A stretch of 50,167 nt of DNA from Butyrivibrio sp. (GTDB taxonomy: Bacteria > Bacillota > Clostridia > Lachnospirales > Lachnospiraceae), in assembly GCA_023664865.1 (NCBI GenBank), contig JAMPEU010000020.1:1-50167 (forward strand), read 5' to 3'. Shown here piece by piece: positions 36,004 through 43,751 of the stretch. The notes beneath the pieces were generated by a model that was given only the letters and a program-made list of their open reading frames with translations, ran no database searches and was not told the DNA's origin. The position numbers and the translations under genes are program-made. Every line of letters begins with the position of its first letter. Position 1 is the stretch's first letter.

Positions 36004-37958
36004 AAATCACATTAAAAGACGGTTCGGCGAAAGAATATGCGCAGCCTATGAGCATATATGAAATTGCTGCGGATATTTCAGAAGGGCTGGCAAGGGCAGC
36101 ATGTGCCGGAGAAGTAGACGGTAAGGTGGAAGACCTGCGAACTATAATTGATAAGGACTGCGAACTGAATATCGTGACGGCAAACGACGCTGCCGGGCTT
36201 AGGGTTATCAGACATACTGCCTCCCATGTGCTTGCAGAAGCGGTTAAGCGGCTGTTCCCGAATGCCAAGGTAACAATCGGGCCGGCTATTGACGAAGGCT
36301 TTTATTATGACTTTGATGCAGAGCCTTTTTCCAGGGAAGATTTGGACAAACTGGAAGCCGAAATGAAGAAGATTATAAAAGAAGGGCATAAGATAGAGCG
36401 TTTCACGATGCCGCGCGAAGAGGCGATTCGTTTCATGGAAGAAAAAGGCGAGCCTTATAAGGTGGAACTGATAAAAGACCTGCCGGAAGATGCGGAGATT
36501 TCCTTCTACGACCAGGGCGGATTCGTAGATTTGTGTGCGGGACCGCATCTTATGAGTACGAAAAACATTAAGGCGTATAAGCTGACATCATCGTCAATGG
36601 CTTACTGGCGGGGCGATTCCAATAAGGCGCAGCTTCAGCGTATTTACGGTACGGCTTTCCAGAAAAAAGAAGAACTTGAGGCATACTTAGAGCATCTGGA
36701 AGATATAAAGCGGCGCGACCACAACAAGCTTGGACGCGAAATGGAATTATTTACAACTGTGGATGTAATCGGACAGGGGCTTCCGCTGCTGCTTCCTAAG
36801 GGAACCAAAATGATTATGAAGATGCAGCGCTGGATAGAGGACCTTGAGGATAAAGAGTGGGGCTATGTGAGGACCAAGACTCCGCTTATGGCAAAGAGCG
36901 ACTTATACAAGATGTCCGGGCATTGGGACCATTATAAAGAAGGAATGTTTGTACTCGGAGACGAGGAAAAGGATAAGGAAGTGCTTGCACTCAGACCTAT
37001 GACCTGCCCGTTCCAGTATTTCTGCTATAAGAACAGCCAACATTCCTATAGGGAGCTGCCGATTCGTTACGGCGAGACTTCGACTTTATTCAGGAACGAG
37101 GATTCCGGCGAGATGCACGGACTTACCAGGGTGCGCCAGTTTACGATTTCCGAAGGGCATCTGATTGTAAGACCGGATCAGATGGTGGAAGAGTTTAAAG
37201 GCTGTATGGCGCTTGCCAAACATTGCCTGACCGTGCTCGGCGTAGAAGAGGATGTTACTTACCATTTATCCAAATGGGATCCCGACAACCGCGAGAAGTA
37301 TATCGGCGAGCCGGAAGTGTGGAACGAAACCGAGCAGCATATCAGAGAGATTTTGACAGAGTTAAATATTTCCTTCGTGGAAGATGTCGGCGAAGCGGCG
37401 TTCTACGGACCGAAGGTAGATATCAACGCCAAGAACGTATACGGCAAAGAAGATACGATGATTACTATTCAGTGGGACGCTCTTTTGGCGGAGCAGTTCG
37501 ATATGTATTATATCGACCAGAACGGTGAAAAACAGCGCCCGTATATCATACACAGAACTTCTATGGGCTGCTATGAGAGGACTTTGGCATGGCTGATAGA
37601 GAAATACGCGGGCAAATTCCCGACATGGCTGTGTCCGGAGCAGGTGCGCGTGCTTCCTATTTCTGAGAAATATGAAGAATATGCCGAATCAGTCAGAAAA
37701 GAATTGGCAAAGAATGATATCGACGTGACGGTTGACAACCGCTCCGAGAAGATTGGCTTCAAAATACGTGAGGCAAGGCTGGCGAAAATTCCGTATATGC
37801 TGGTAGTAGGGCAGCAGGAAGAAGAGGAAGGTACTGTTTCTGTCAGAAGCCGTTTCGCGGGAGATGAGGGCGTCAAGCCGCTTAACGATTTTATCGAGCA
37901 GATTTGTAAGGAAATAAGAACCAAAGAAATCCGCAAGGAAGAAAATGTGGCTGAATAA
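36000..37958 (+). CDS. thrS: Threonyl-tRNA synthetase
   Basis: The 652-residue class II synthetase has a TGS domain (1-60), an editing domain with HTASHVLAEAVKRLFP, a catalytic core with motif 2 (FRNEDSGEMHGLTRVRQF) and motif 3 (GCYERTLAWLIEKY), and a C-terminal anticodon-binding domain. GGAAGGAG precedes the start, which overlaps the upstream stop by four bases. Unlike many Firmicute thrS genes, no T-box signature was seen in the operon leader at 34389-34655. Confidence 0.97.
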   Translation: MKITLKDGSAKEYAQPMSIYEIAADISEGLARAACAGEVDGKVEDLRTIIDKDCELNIVTANDAAGLRVIRHTASHVLAEAVKRLFPNAKVTIGPAIDEGFYYDFDAEPFSREDLDKLEAEMKKIIKEGHKIERFTMPREEAIRFMEEKGEPYKVELIKDLPEDAEISFYDQGGFVDLCAGPHLMSTKNIKAYKLTSSSMAYWRGDSNKAQLQRIYGTAFQKKEELEAYLEHLEDIKRRDHNKLGREMELFTTVDVIGQGLPLLLPKGTKMIMKMQRWIEDLEDKEWGYVRTKTPLMAKSDLYKMSGHWDHYKEGMFVLGDEEKDKEVLALRPMTCPFQYFCYKNSQHSYRELPIRYGETSTLFRNEDSGEMHGLTRVRQFTISEGHLIVRPDQMVEEFKGCMALAKHCLTVLGVEEDVTYHLSKWDPDNREKYIGEPEVWNETEQHIREILTELNISFVEDVGEAAFYGPKVDINAKNVYGKEDTMITIQWDALLAEQFDMYYIDQNGEKQRPYIIHRTSMGCYERTLAWLIEKYAGKFPTWLCPEQVRVLPISEKYEEYAESVRKELAKNDIDVTVDNRSEKIGFKIREARLAKIPYMLVVGQQEEEEGTVSVRSRFAGDEGVKPLNDFIEQICKEIRTKEIRKEENVAE

Positions 37959-37970
37959 AATAAGAATGCA

Positions 37971-38007
37971 GTATGGACTCATATGCTGGGCGGCTGTGAA
38001 TAGTATG
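37971..38007 (+). repeat. Core-less remnant of the hairpin repeat
   Basis: It reads GTATGGACTCATATG, then CTGGGCGG and CTGTGAATAGTATG. This joins a left-arm-like end to the right flank seen in copy 1, with the core missing. It starts 12 bases after the thrS stop. Confidence 0.5.
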
Positions 38008-38109
38008 TATGAAACGCCGCAGCACTTCTGAATAAATACTTCAATATAGGAAATAATAACCTTAATAGCGTGTTAAGACGTTAAAAAATGGACAGTTTAG
38101 GAGGTTATT

Positions 38110-38424
38110 ATGGCAGAATTAAAATGCGGCGTGGAGAATTGCGGTTATAATCAGGAGTGTTATTGCTGCAAGGGTGATATTATGGTAGGCGGACAGCATG
38201 CGTGCGACTGTGACGATACATGCTGTGAGAGCTTCGTTCAGAGAAGAGACGATTCGTATACAAGTTCGCTTTCACACCCAAGCAGGACGATAAGTATCGA
38301 CTGTGAGGCGGCAAATTGTAAGTACAACAGTAATTATAAGTGTTATGCGGAACATGTTGACATCAAAGGCTGCGGAGCGGCAGATTGTAAAGAGACGGAG
38401 TGCGCGACGTTTAGAGAAGCGTAA
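38110..38424 (+). CDS. DUF1540 cysteine-rich protein
   Basis: The 104-residue protein carries two DUF1540 repeats (LKCGVENCGYNQECYCCKG and IDCEAANCKYNSNYKCYAE) and 15 cysteines, so metal binding is likely. AGGAGG precedes the ATG. Function in the family is unknown; it is common in spore-forming and gut Clostridia. Confidence 0.92.
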   Translation: MAELKCGVENCGYNQECYCCKGDIMVGGQHACDCDDTCCESFVQRRDDSYTSSLSHPSRTISIDCEAANCKYNSNYKCYAEHVDIKGCGAADCKETECATFREA

Positions 38425-38438
38425 GCGTAAAAGTATGG

Positions 38439-38579
38439 TCCACGGTAATGAATATAATCCATAGCAGGCACGCTTTCGCTGCATTGCCGCCAGTAGCGGT
38501 ACATAAAGTGCTAAAATACAGCACTTAAGTACCGACGGCGGCACAGCACCTGCTATGGGTTATATTGTATTACCGTGGA
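38439..38579 (+). repeat. Large hairpin repeat, copy 5
   Basis: The arms (38439-38468 with 38549-38579) pair over about 29 bp with one bulge and one G-U. AAAAGT/ACTTTT (38429-38434, 38584-38589) extends them and ends in T5, so it can act as a terminator. The core contains CACGCTTTCGCTGCATTG, TGCCGCC/GGCGGCA, GTAGCGGTAC and AAGTACCGACG, with apical AAGTGC/GCACTT. It starts 15 bases after the DUF1540 stop. Confidence 0.9.
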
Positions 38580-38627
38580 TTGAACTTTTTCAAACTGCGG
38601 ACGGACTGAATTTTTTCAAATTTCCGC

Positions 38628-38656
38628 TTGACATCATGCAGAAACTATGATAGAGT
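38628..38656 (+). promoter_or_regulatory. Promoter of the infC operon
   Basis: TTGACA (38628-38633) and TAGAGT (38651-38656) are spaced by 17 bp, just downstream of hairpin copy 5. Confidence 0.7.
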
Positions 38657-38663
38657 ATCATAC

Positions 38664-38857
38664 GTGTAAGGGGATTTACACATAAAATCAAGCAGAGTAT
38701 CCACTCTCACCTTGCGGCGATTGTGCCAGCATGAGTTCATAACTCATAATGATGGGAATATATTTCCTGTCATATGTATGTGCATGGTTTCGGAATGAAT
38801 ATGTCCGAGGCGGTTCTGTACATAGGGTTGGGTGGATAGTTATGCTATCCATTTTTT
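38664..38857 (+). ncRNA. L20-type leader RNA of infC-rpmI-rplT
   Basis: The leader of about 280 nt holds a 5' hairpin (GTGTAA/TTACAC, 38664-38681) and a middle region with CTCTCACCTTGCGGCG and CCGAGGCGG. It ends in an attenuator hairpin at 38833. In Firmicutes this operon is controlled by L20 binding to such a leader; the exact class (Rfam L20 leader) is an inference from position and shape. Confidence 0.65.
38833..38857 (+). terminator. Attenuator hairpin of the infC leader
   Basis: TGGATAG (38833-38839) pairs with CTATCCA (38845-38851), followed by T6. It lies upstream of infC in the same transcript, so it is probably a regulated terminator. Confidence 0.8.
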
Positions 38858-38940
38858 GTTCTATAGGAAAATGCGCTACGGTGTAGTAACATGCCGAGTC
38901 TGCGGTTTTTTGAAATGATTTTAGTGAGGAGGGTAAAACT

Positions 38941-39447
38941 ATTAGCGAATTATTCATTAACGAACAGATTAGGGACAAAGAAGTCAGGGTAATAGGCGAA
39001 GACGGTGAACAGCTTGGAATTATGTCTCCCAAGGAGGCATTGAAGCTTGCTGAGGAAGCGGGAGTCGATTTGGTGAAAATCGCGCCGACGGCTAATCCGC
39101 CTGTATGCAGGATTGTGGATTACGGCAAGTACAAGTATGAGCAGACCAGAAAAGAAAAAGAAGCAAAGAAGAAACAGAGAGTTATTGAAATCAAAGAAAT
39201 CCGGCTTTCACCGAATATTGATACCAATGATTTGAATACGAAGGTGAATGCTGCAAGGAAGTTCATTGCCAAAGGCGACAGGGTGAAGGTTACGCTTCGT
39301 TTCAGGGGGCGTGAAATGACGCATATGAATAACAGCAAACACATTCTTGATGATTTTGCCGAGGCGCTTGCCGATGTGGCTGTTATTGAGAAAGCGCCGA
39401 AGGTAGAGGGGCGTAGTATGACTATGTTTTTAGCTGAGAAGCGGTAA
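38941..39447 (+). CDS. infC: Translation initiation factor IF-3 (ATT start)
   Basis: The 168-residue protein begins (M)SELFINEQIRDKEVRVIGEDG, the normal IF-3 N-terminus, and contains SPKEALKLAEEAGVDLVKI and ANPPVCRIVDYGKYKYE. The only suitable start is ATT at 38941, seven bases after GAGGAGGG (38926-38933). No in-frame ATG, GTG or TTG occurs between an upstream stop at 38911 and an internal ATG at 39022 that would delete conserved N-terminal residues. AUU initiation allows IF-3 autoregulation, as known in E. coli. Confidence 0.95.
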   Translation: MSELFINEQIRDKEVRVIGEDGEQLGIMSPKEALKLAEEAGVDLVKIAPTANPPVCRIVDYGKYKYEQTRKEKEAKKKQRVIEIKEIRLSPNIDTNDLNTKVNAARKFIAKGDRVKVTLRFRGREMTHMNNSKHILDDFAEALADVAVIEKAPKVEGRSMTMFLAEKR

Positions 39448-39520
39448 GCTTGTTCAGTTTAAAATAACTGATATCCCTTGATATCTCATGAATATATTAA
39501 TGTTAGGAGGAATTTTTGAA

Positions 39521-39718
39521 ATGCCAAAAATGAAGACAAACAGGTCAGCAGCAAAACGTTTTAAAGTAACCGGTACGGGTAAATTAAAGAGAAATAAAGC
39601 TTATAAACGCCATATCTTAACTAAGAAATCTCCTAAGACCAAGAGAAATCTTAGGAAACCCGCTATTACAGATGCAACGAATGTAAAGACTATGAAAAAG
39701 ATATTGCCTTATTTGTAA
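39521..39718 (+). CDS. rpmI: Ribosomal protein bL35
   Basis: The 65-residue protein starts [20 protein letters not shown], characteristic of L35. ATG 39521 follows GGAGG by about 11 bases. An in-frame upstream ATG at 39488 would add a non-family extension. It is the second gene of the infC operon. Confidence 0.97.
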   Translation: MPKMKTNRSAAKRFKVTGTGKLKRNKAYKRHILTKKSPKTKRNLRKPAITDATNVKTMKKILPYL

Positions 39719-39770
39719 GATTTCACGTTTGCAGATATTTTGAAAGAGAGTCGTAAGGAGGAAAAAAGAA

Positions 39771-40127
39771 ATGGCAAGAATTAAAGGCGGTATGAACGCT
39801 AAGAAAAAGCATAACAGGGTTTTAAAGCTTGCGAAAGGATATAGGGGAGCAAGGTCAAAACAGTATAGGGTAGCAAAACAGTCCGTAATGAGGGCGTTGG
39901 CTTCATCATATGTCGGCAGAAAAGAAAGAAAGCGCCAGTTCAGACGTTTGTGGATTGCACGTATCAACGCGGCTGCAAGAATGAACGACATATCCTACAG
40001 CAAATTCATGTATGGGCTTAAGAATGCCGGCGTTGAAATCAACAGAAAGATGTTAGCCGAGATGGCAGTAAACGATGCAGAAGGATTTAAGAGCTTGGCA
40101 GAGCTTGCAAAAGCCAATCAATCTTAA
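39771..40127 (+). CDS. rplT: Ribosomal protein bL20
   Basis: The 118-residue protein ([20 protein letters not shown], then [20 protein letters not shown]) is bL20, an early 50S assembly protein and the likely repressor of this operon. AAGGAGG precedes the ATG. A large hairpin at 40156 follows. Confidence 0.97.
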   Translation: MARIKGGMNAKKKHNRVLKLAKGYRGARSKQYRVAKQSVMRALASSYVGRKERKRQFRRLWIARINAAARMNDISYSKFMYGLKNAGVEINRKMLAEMAVNDAEGFKSLAELAKANQS

Positions 40128-40155
40128 GCAAGACAAGTAGTAATTGAGTATTGTA

Positions 40156-40245
40156 AAGCAACAGTTCAGTTAGGGACATGGACGCATATGTTCCAATTGA
40201 GACTAATCATACGCGTTCATGCGCCTGCAGACGAACTGCTGCTTT
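40156..40245 (+). repeat. Hairpin after rplT, related to repeat family arms
   Basis: AAAGCAACAGTTC (40156-40168) pairs with GAACTGCTGCTTT (40233-40245). Inside, CATGGACGCATATG (40177-40190) pairs with CATACGCGTTCATG (40208-40221). The inner arm matches the arm of copy 6 but the conserved core is absent. It may end the rplT transcript. Confidence 0.7.
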
Positions 40246-40299
40246 GGAATTTATAAGGGCTTGCTTTTTTTAATAAATTTGGTTATAATAAATATGTTT

Positions 40300-40372
40300 C
40301 GGGATGTGGCTCAGGTGGTAGAGCGCTACTTTAGGGAAGTAGAGGTCGCAAGTTCAAGTCTTGTCATTCCGA
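40300..40372 (+). tRNA. tRNA-Pro (anticodon AGG)
   Basis: All arms fold: acceptor CGGGATG/CATTCCG with one G-U, D arm GCTC/GAGC, anticodon stem CTACT/AGTAG with loop TTAGGGA, variable AGGTC, T arm GCAAG/CTTGT with TTCAAGT, and discriminator A. Anticodon AGG is at 40333-40335. The body resembles proline tRNAs. CCA is not encoded. Confidence 0.9.
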
Positions 40373-40377
40373 TTGGG

Positions 40378-40422
40378 AGAAAGTCTTAAGACGCCGTAGG
40401 CGGGCTGGGGCTTTCTTTTTTT
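40378..40422 (+). terminator. Intrinsic terminator after tRNA
   Basis: AGAAAG (40378-40383) pairs with CTTTCT (40411-40416), with an inner CGCC/GGCG hairpin, followed by a T run. Confidence 0.8.
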
Positions 40423-40479
40423 AACACAATTACTTTGCCCTCATATTATATAAAAAACACATATAGGAACTGTTTTAGC

Positions 40480-41379
40480 ATGAAGTTTGTAAGTAATTGT
40501 AATTGTACGGGGGATTTTGATAAAGGGGATATGGCTTTCCCACCGCAGCATCAGGATAGGCAGCCCGGATTTGAGTATGTAATGGAGCCCATACCTGTTT
40601 CTGAATGTGGAAAGACATGCCGCAAACTTGAGAATAAAGTCGCATTAATTACGGGCGGCGACAGCGGCATAGGCAGGGCGGTTGCCTACGACTTTGTCAA
40701 AGAGGGCGCGTCAGTGGTGATTGTGTACTATGATGAAGAGATAGACGCAAGACAGACGGCTGAAAGGATTGAGGAACTTGGCGGCAAGTGTCTGCTTTTG
40801 TGCGGCGATTTGAAAAATGCAAATTTCGCAAAATATTGTGTGGAAAAAACGATTGAGCGTTTTGGCAAACTGGATATATTGGTGAATAATCATGCAGTCC
40901 AGTTTATCCAAAGAAGCATCCTGAATATATCCCACGAACAGTTAGAATGTACATTTAGGAATAATGTATTTTCATTCTTTTATCTGATACAATATGCCCT
41001 GCCGTATATGAAAAGGGGCGGCAGCATCATTAATACGACGTCGGTAACGGCATATCAGGGAAATAAGGATTTAATTGACTATAGTGCAACAAAAGGGGCG
41101 ATTGTTGCCTTGACAAGGTCGCTTTCCCTATCCCTTGTAGAAAGCGGAATCAGGGTAAACGGAGTTGCGCCGGGACCGATATGGACGCCATTAATTCCGG
41201 CATCTTATTCGGCAGAAGAAGTGGCAACATTTGGAAAAGGAACATCCCATGTGCCTATGGACAGAGCCGGACAGCCGTGCGAAGTCTCACCCTGTTATGT
41301 ATTTCTTGCCTCAGATGATTCAAGCTATATGACAGGACAAGTGCTTCATCCGAATGGCGGGACGATAGTAGGTTCATAA
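40480..41379 (+). CDS. Short-chain dehydrogenase/reductase
   Basis: The 299-residue SDR has the cofactor motif TGGDSGIGR, the NNHA strand motif, the catalytic S/Y/K (TTSVTAYQ, YSATKGA) and the C-terminal SSYMTGQVLHPNGG. The N-terminal extension with MAFPPQHQDRQPGFE and EPIP matches the YghA/YhdF-type group. I choose ATG 40480, preceded by AGGAAC at 11 bases. An upstream TTG at 40435 is in frame, but its region overlaps the tRNA terminator vicinity. Substrate unknown. Confidence 0.92.
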   Translation: MKFVSNCNCTGDFDKGDMAFPPQHQDRQPGFEYVMEPIPVSECGKTCRKLENKVALITGGDSGIGRAVAYDFVKEGASVVIVYYDEEIDARQTAERIEELGGKCLLLCGDLKNANFAKYCVEKTIERFGKLDILVNNHAVQFIQRSILNISHEQLECTFRNNVFSFFYLIQYALPYMKRGGSIINTTSVTAYQGNKDLIDYSATKGAIVALTRSLSLSLVESGIRVNGVAPGPIWTPLIPASYSAEEVATFGKGTSHVPMDRAGQPCEVSPCYVFLASDDSSYMTGQVLHPNGGTIVGS

Positions 41380-41386
41380 CAATAAA

Positions 41387-41424
41387 ATAGCTGCAGTACA
41401 CATTTGCAAGCGTACTGCAGCTAT
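41387..41424. terminator. Bidirectional hairpin terminator
   Basis: ATAGCTGCAGTAC (41387-41399) and GTACTGCAGCTAT (41412-41424) form a perfect 13-bp stem between the convergent SDR and GGDEF-EAL genes. T-rich flanks are weak. Confidence 0.65.
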
Positions 41425-41479
41425 AAATATTTTAAGTCAATTTGATAACAACCATTAAACAGATTGTGCAGTTATTAAC

Positions 41480-42808
41480 TTACATTACTAAATCCGACTT
41501 GGGCATATGCTCGTCAATAAAATTCTCAAACTTATCCTGGCAAATCGGCTTAGAGAAATAGTAGCCCTGCTGTATCTGACAGCCTATTTCAGACAGATAG
41601 TTGCTTTGTTCTAAAGTTTCTACGCCTTCGCAGAGGGAAGTTATCTGCAGCCTCTTAGCCATATCTATAACGCAGGAAATAATAACTTTGTCATTTTCCT
41701 TCAGGTGGTCCTCTTCGTCACTGTCCTTTAAGAAAACTTTGTCGAGCTTAATGATATCTATCGGCAGCCTGCTCAAAAGGTTCAGGGAAGAGTAGCCGGA
41801 ACCGAAATCATCCATCGATACTCTTGCGCCCATCGCATGGAAACCATCGACTAATTGGAGCGCCTTGTCGGTATTCTCAATGTAAATGCTTTCCGTCAAT
41901 TCAAACTCTATCATTTCCGGCGGAATCCGGTATTCGTCAAACAGTGATTTTATATAAGGAAGGATTTCAAGCTTCTGCAAATGAATCCTCGATACATTGA
42001 CGGAAATCGGAACTATCGGCTTGTTCTCGCGAATACGCTTGTTGATAAACTTAAAGACTTCACGGTATACAAAATTATCTAAGTCGATTATCTGGCCGCT
42101 ATGTTCGATTAACGGGATAAATTCATCGGGGAAAATGAAGGTTCCGTCCGGTTTCTGCCAGCGGATTAACGCTTCCGCGCCTATGATGTTGAGTGTTTCA
42201 GTCTGCATTTTCGGTTGGTAATATACTTTAAATTCACCGTTCTGCAAAGCGTCGGGCAAGCTGGAAGTAATCTCGACTTCCTTCTTAATGCCTTCAAGCA
42301 TCTGGTGGTTGAACAATACGCAGCACTCATTGTCCATCTCTTTAGCGACTTTTCTTGCTAAGTTGGCATTGGATACTACTGTCGCCGCATCTAACTTTCT
42401 GCTTTCTTTAGAAATGATGGAAATGCCTGTACATAATTTTAATTTTGCATCCAGATATTTTCTTTGCAGCTTAACCTCAAAGTCGAGGTTGGTCTGCTGT
42501 ATTATATCCCTGAAATCGTTGTCTGTCGTACCTTCATTCAACAACGACGCCGTTACAATATTATCGGAATAAACTCTTGCCGCGCAGAGCATATATGGGT
42601 TATTCTTGGTCGCAAGTTCAACAAATTCTTTTAACAGCATATCGCCGCGCTGATATCCGTATGTGTCGTTGATGTATTTAAAATGTTTAATATCAGTGTA
42701 AACAATAGCAATACGCCTGTCGCCTATCTTGGCAATTTCTTTGTCCAATTTTACTAAAAAATCTTCATATCTGTGTAGTCCTGTTAGAATGTCTCTTACT
42801 TGTGCCAT
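41480..42808 (-). CDS. GGDEF-EAL protein with degenerate GGDEF, c-di-GMP phosphodiesterase
   Basis: The 442-residue cytoplasmic protein has a GGDEF domain (1-165) in which the active-site loop is replaced by RVYSDNIV, so diguanylate cyclase activity is unlikely. It also has a complete EAL domain (about 180-430): GAEALIRW, ISVNVSR, FELTES, MDDFGSGYSS, KLDKVFL, CEGVET and QGYYFSKP. It probably hydrolyses c-di-GMP, with the GGDEF part acting as a sensor. AAGGGCGG precedes the ATG. Confidence 0.93.
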   Translation of the reverse strand: MAQVRDILTGLHRYEDFLVKLDKEIAKIGDRRIAIVYTDIKHFKYINDTYGYQRGDMLLKEFVELATKNNPYMLCAARVYSDNIVTASLLNEGTTDNDFRDIIQQTNLDFEVKLQRKYLDAKLKLCTGISIISKESRKLDAATVVSNANLARKVAKEMDNECCVLFNHQMLEGIKKEVEITSSLPDALQNGEFKVYYQPKMQTETLNIIGAEALIRWQKPDGTFIFPDEFIPLIEHSGQIIDLDNFVYREVFKFINKRIRENKPIVPISVNVSRIHLQKLEILPYIKSLFDEYRIPPEMIEFELTESIYIENTDKALQLVDGFHAMGARVSMDDFGSGYSSLNLLSRLPIDIIKLDKVFLKDSDEEDHLKENDKVIISCVIDMAKRLQITSLCEGVETLEQSNYLSEIGCQIQQGYYFSKPICQDKFENFIDEHMPKSDLVM

Positions 42809-42868
42809 GATGATAACGCCGCCCTTTCTATGCGAGCAAAAGATGTTCGTTGAAATTTGTTTAACAAT

Positions 42869-42897
42869 AGTTTACAATTTTCCCCTGTAGGTGTCAA
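42869..42897 (-). promoter_or_regulatory. Promoter of the GGDEF-EAL gene
   Basis: On the minus strand TTGACA (42897-42892) and TAAACT (42874-42869) are 17 bp apart. Confidence 0.8.
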
Positions 42898-43020
42898 CAA
42901 AAACTTGGATAAATTTGCTATAAATTTATTGGATAATTTTATTATTTTATATAATTTTTATAGTGGCGTAAGTGGTGCATAGTGATTTCACTGTCCAATC
43001 TGCTAAGTAACTACGGATTA

Positions 43021-43197
43021 AGTTAGAGCTACAGGTACATGGACGCATATGTTTCCGTGCAGAGCCCCTTGAAAAACGTCGGTCCTTAGTGAAAAAGCTG
43101 CTTTTTAGCTTTTGAACTTAGTACCGCTACGTTTTTCACGGAACGAAAGTGTGGCTCAAGGGGAAACATATGCGTCCATGTACCTGCAGCTCTAACT
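43021..43197 (-). repeat. Large hairpin repeat, copy 6 (reverse orientation)
   Basis: The 36-bp arms (43021-43056 with 43162-43197) differ at one position. On the minus strand the core reads CACACTTTCGTTCCGTG, TGAAAAACGT/ACGTTTTTCA, GTAGCGGTACTAAG and CTAAGGACCGACG. The apical AAAAGC/GCTTTTT pairs. Unlike other copies it lies between divergent genes, not after a stop codon. Confidence 0.92.
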
Positions 43198-43277
43198 GCC
43201 ATGTCGGACAAATGAATTGACAATATCGGGATTGTGAAATATGATTAAATATACGAAAAAGGAGCAGTCTAAAAATC

Positions 43278-43574
43278 ATGATTGATAAAGCAACATTCCA
43301 CCCGCTTAATTATATTAAGAAAGAAGAGTATTCCGGCAGCATGGAAGGAATGCGTTATATGCTTAAGAAGGTAAAAATTGAAGACGGGGAGAAAATCAGG
43401 GTGACAATCTGGCCGGAACCGTATGGAATCAAGAGGACGCCGGAGGATGAAAAGCAGCATATAGATGTGCCGCTAAGCACGGAAGGGGTGGAGCAGGCGG
43501 CGGACTGGCTCAACGAACAGTATGAGGCGCAGAAGGAACGCTGGAAGGAAAGCCTGCGCAAGCCGTGGGTTTAA
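43278..43574 (+). CDS. Hypothetical small protein
   Basis: The 98-residue protein begins MIDKATFHPLNYIKKEEYSG and has a central IRVTIWPEPYGIKRTPED. The C-terminal helix ends with WKESLRKPWV. It is soluble, with no recognised domain. AAAGGAG lies upstream of ATG 43278. It precedes the tandem repeats and the MATE gene in the same direction. Confidence 0.7.
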   Translation: MIDKATFHPLNYIKKEEYSGSMEGMRYMLKKVKIEDGEKIRVTIWPEPYGIKRTPEDEKQHIDVPLSTEGVEQAADWLNEQYEAQKERWKESLRKPWV

Positions 43575-43603
43575 GCGTATAAATAGGAACAAATAAATGA
43601 AAT

Positions 43604-43715
43604 AGACAAGTGAGAATGAACAAATAAAGATAAACAAGTAATAATAAACGAGTAGTAATAAGCAAGTAATAATAGACGAGTAATAATAAACGAGTAGTAA
43701 TAAACAAGTAATAAT
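43604..43715 (+). repeat. Eight tandem 14-bp repeats before the MATE gene
   Basis: Units such as AAACAAGTAATAAT (43632-43645), AAACGAGTAGTAAT (43646-43659) and AAGCAAGTAATAAT (43660-43673) repeat eight times from 43604 to 43715; the first two are degenerate. The array lies 37 bp before the MATE start, in its probable leader. Confidence 0.9.
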
Positions 43716-43751
43716 AAGCAGGAAGAAAGATAAGTAAGGAAGTAGATATAC

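Noticed and set aside
41480-42808. Active diguanylate cyclase
   Set aside because: The GGDEF signature is replaced by YSDNI; only the EAL half keeps its catalytic residues.
43604-43715. CRISPR or replication iterons
   Set aside because: Units are only 14 bp, without spacers, next to a transporter gene and no replication protein.
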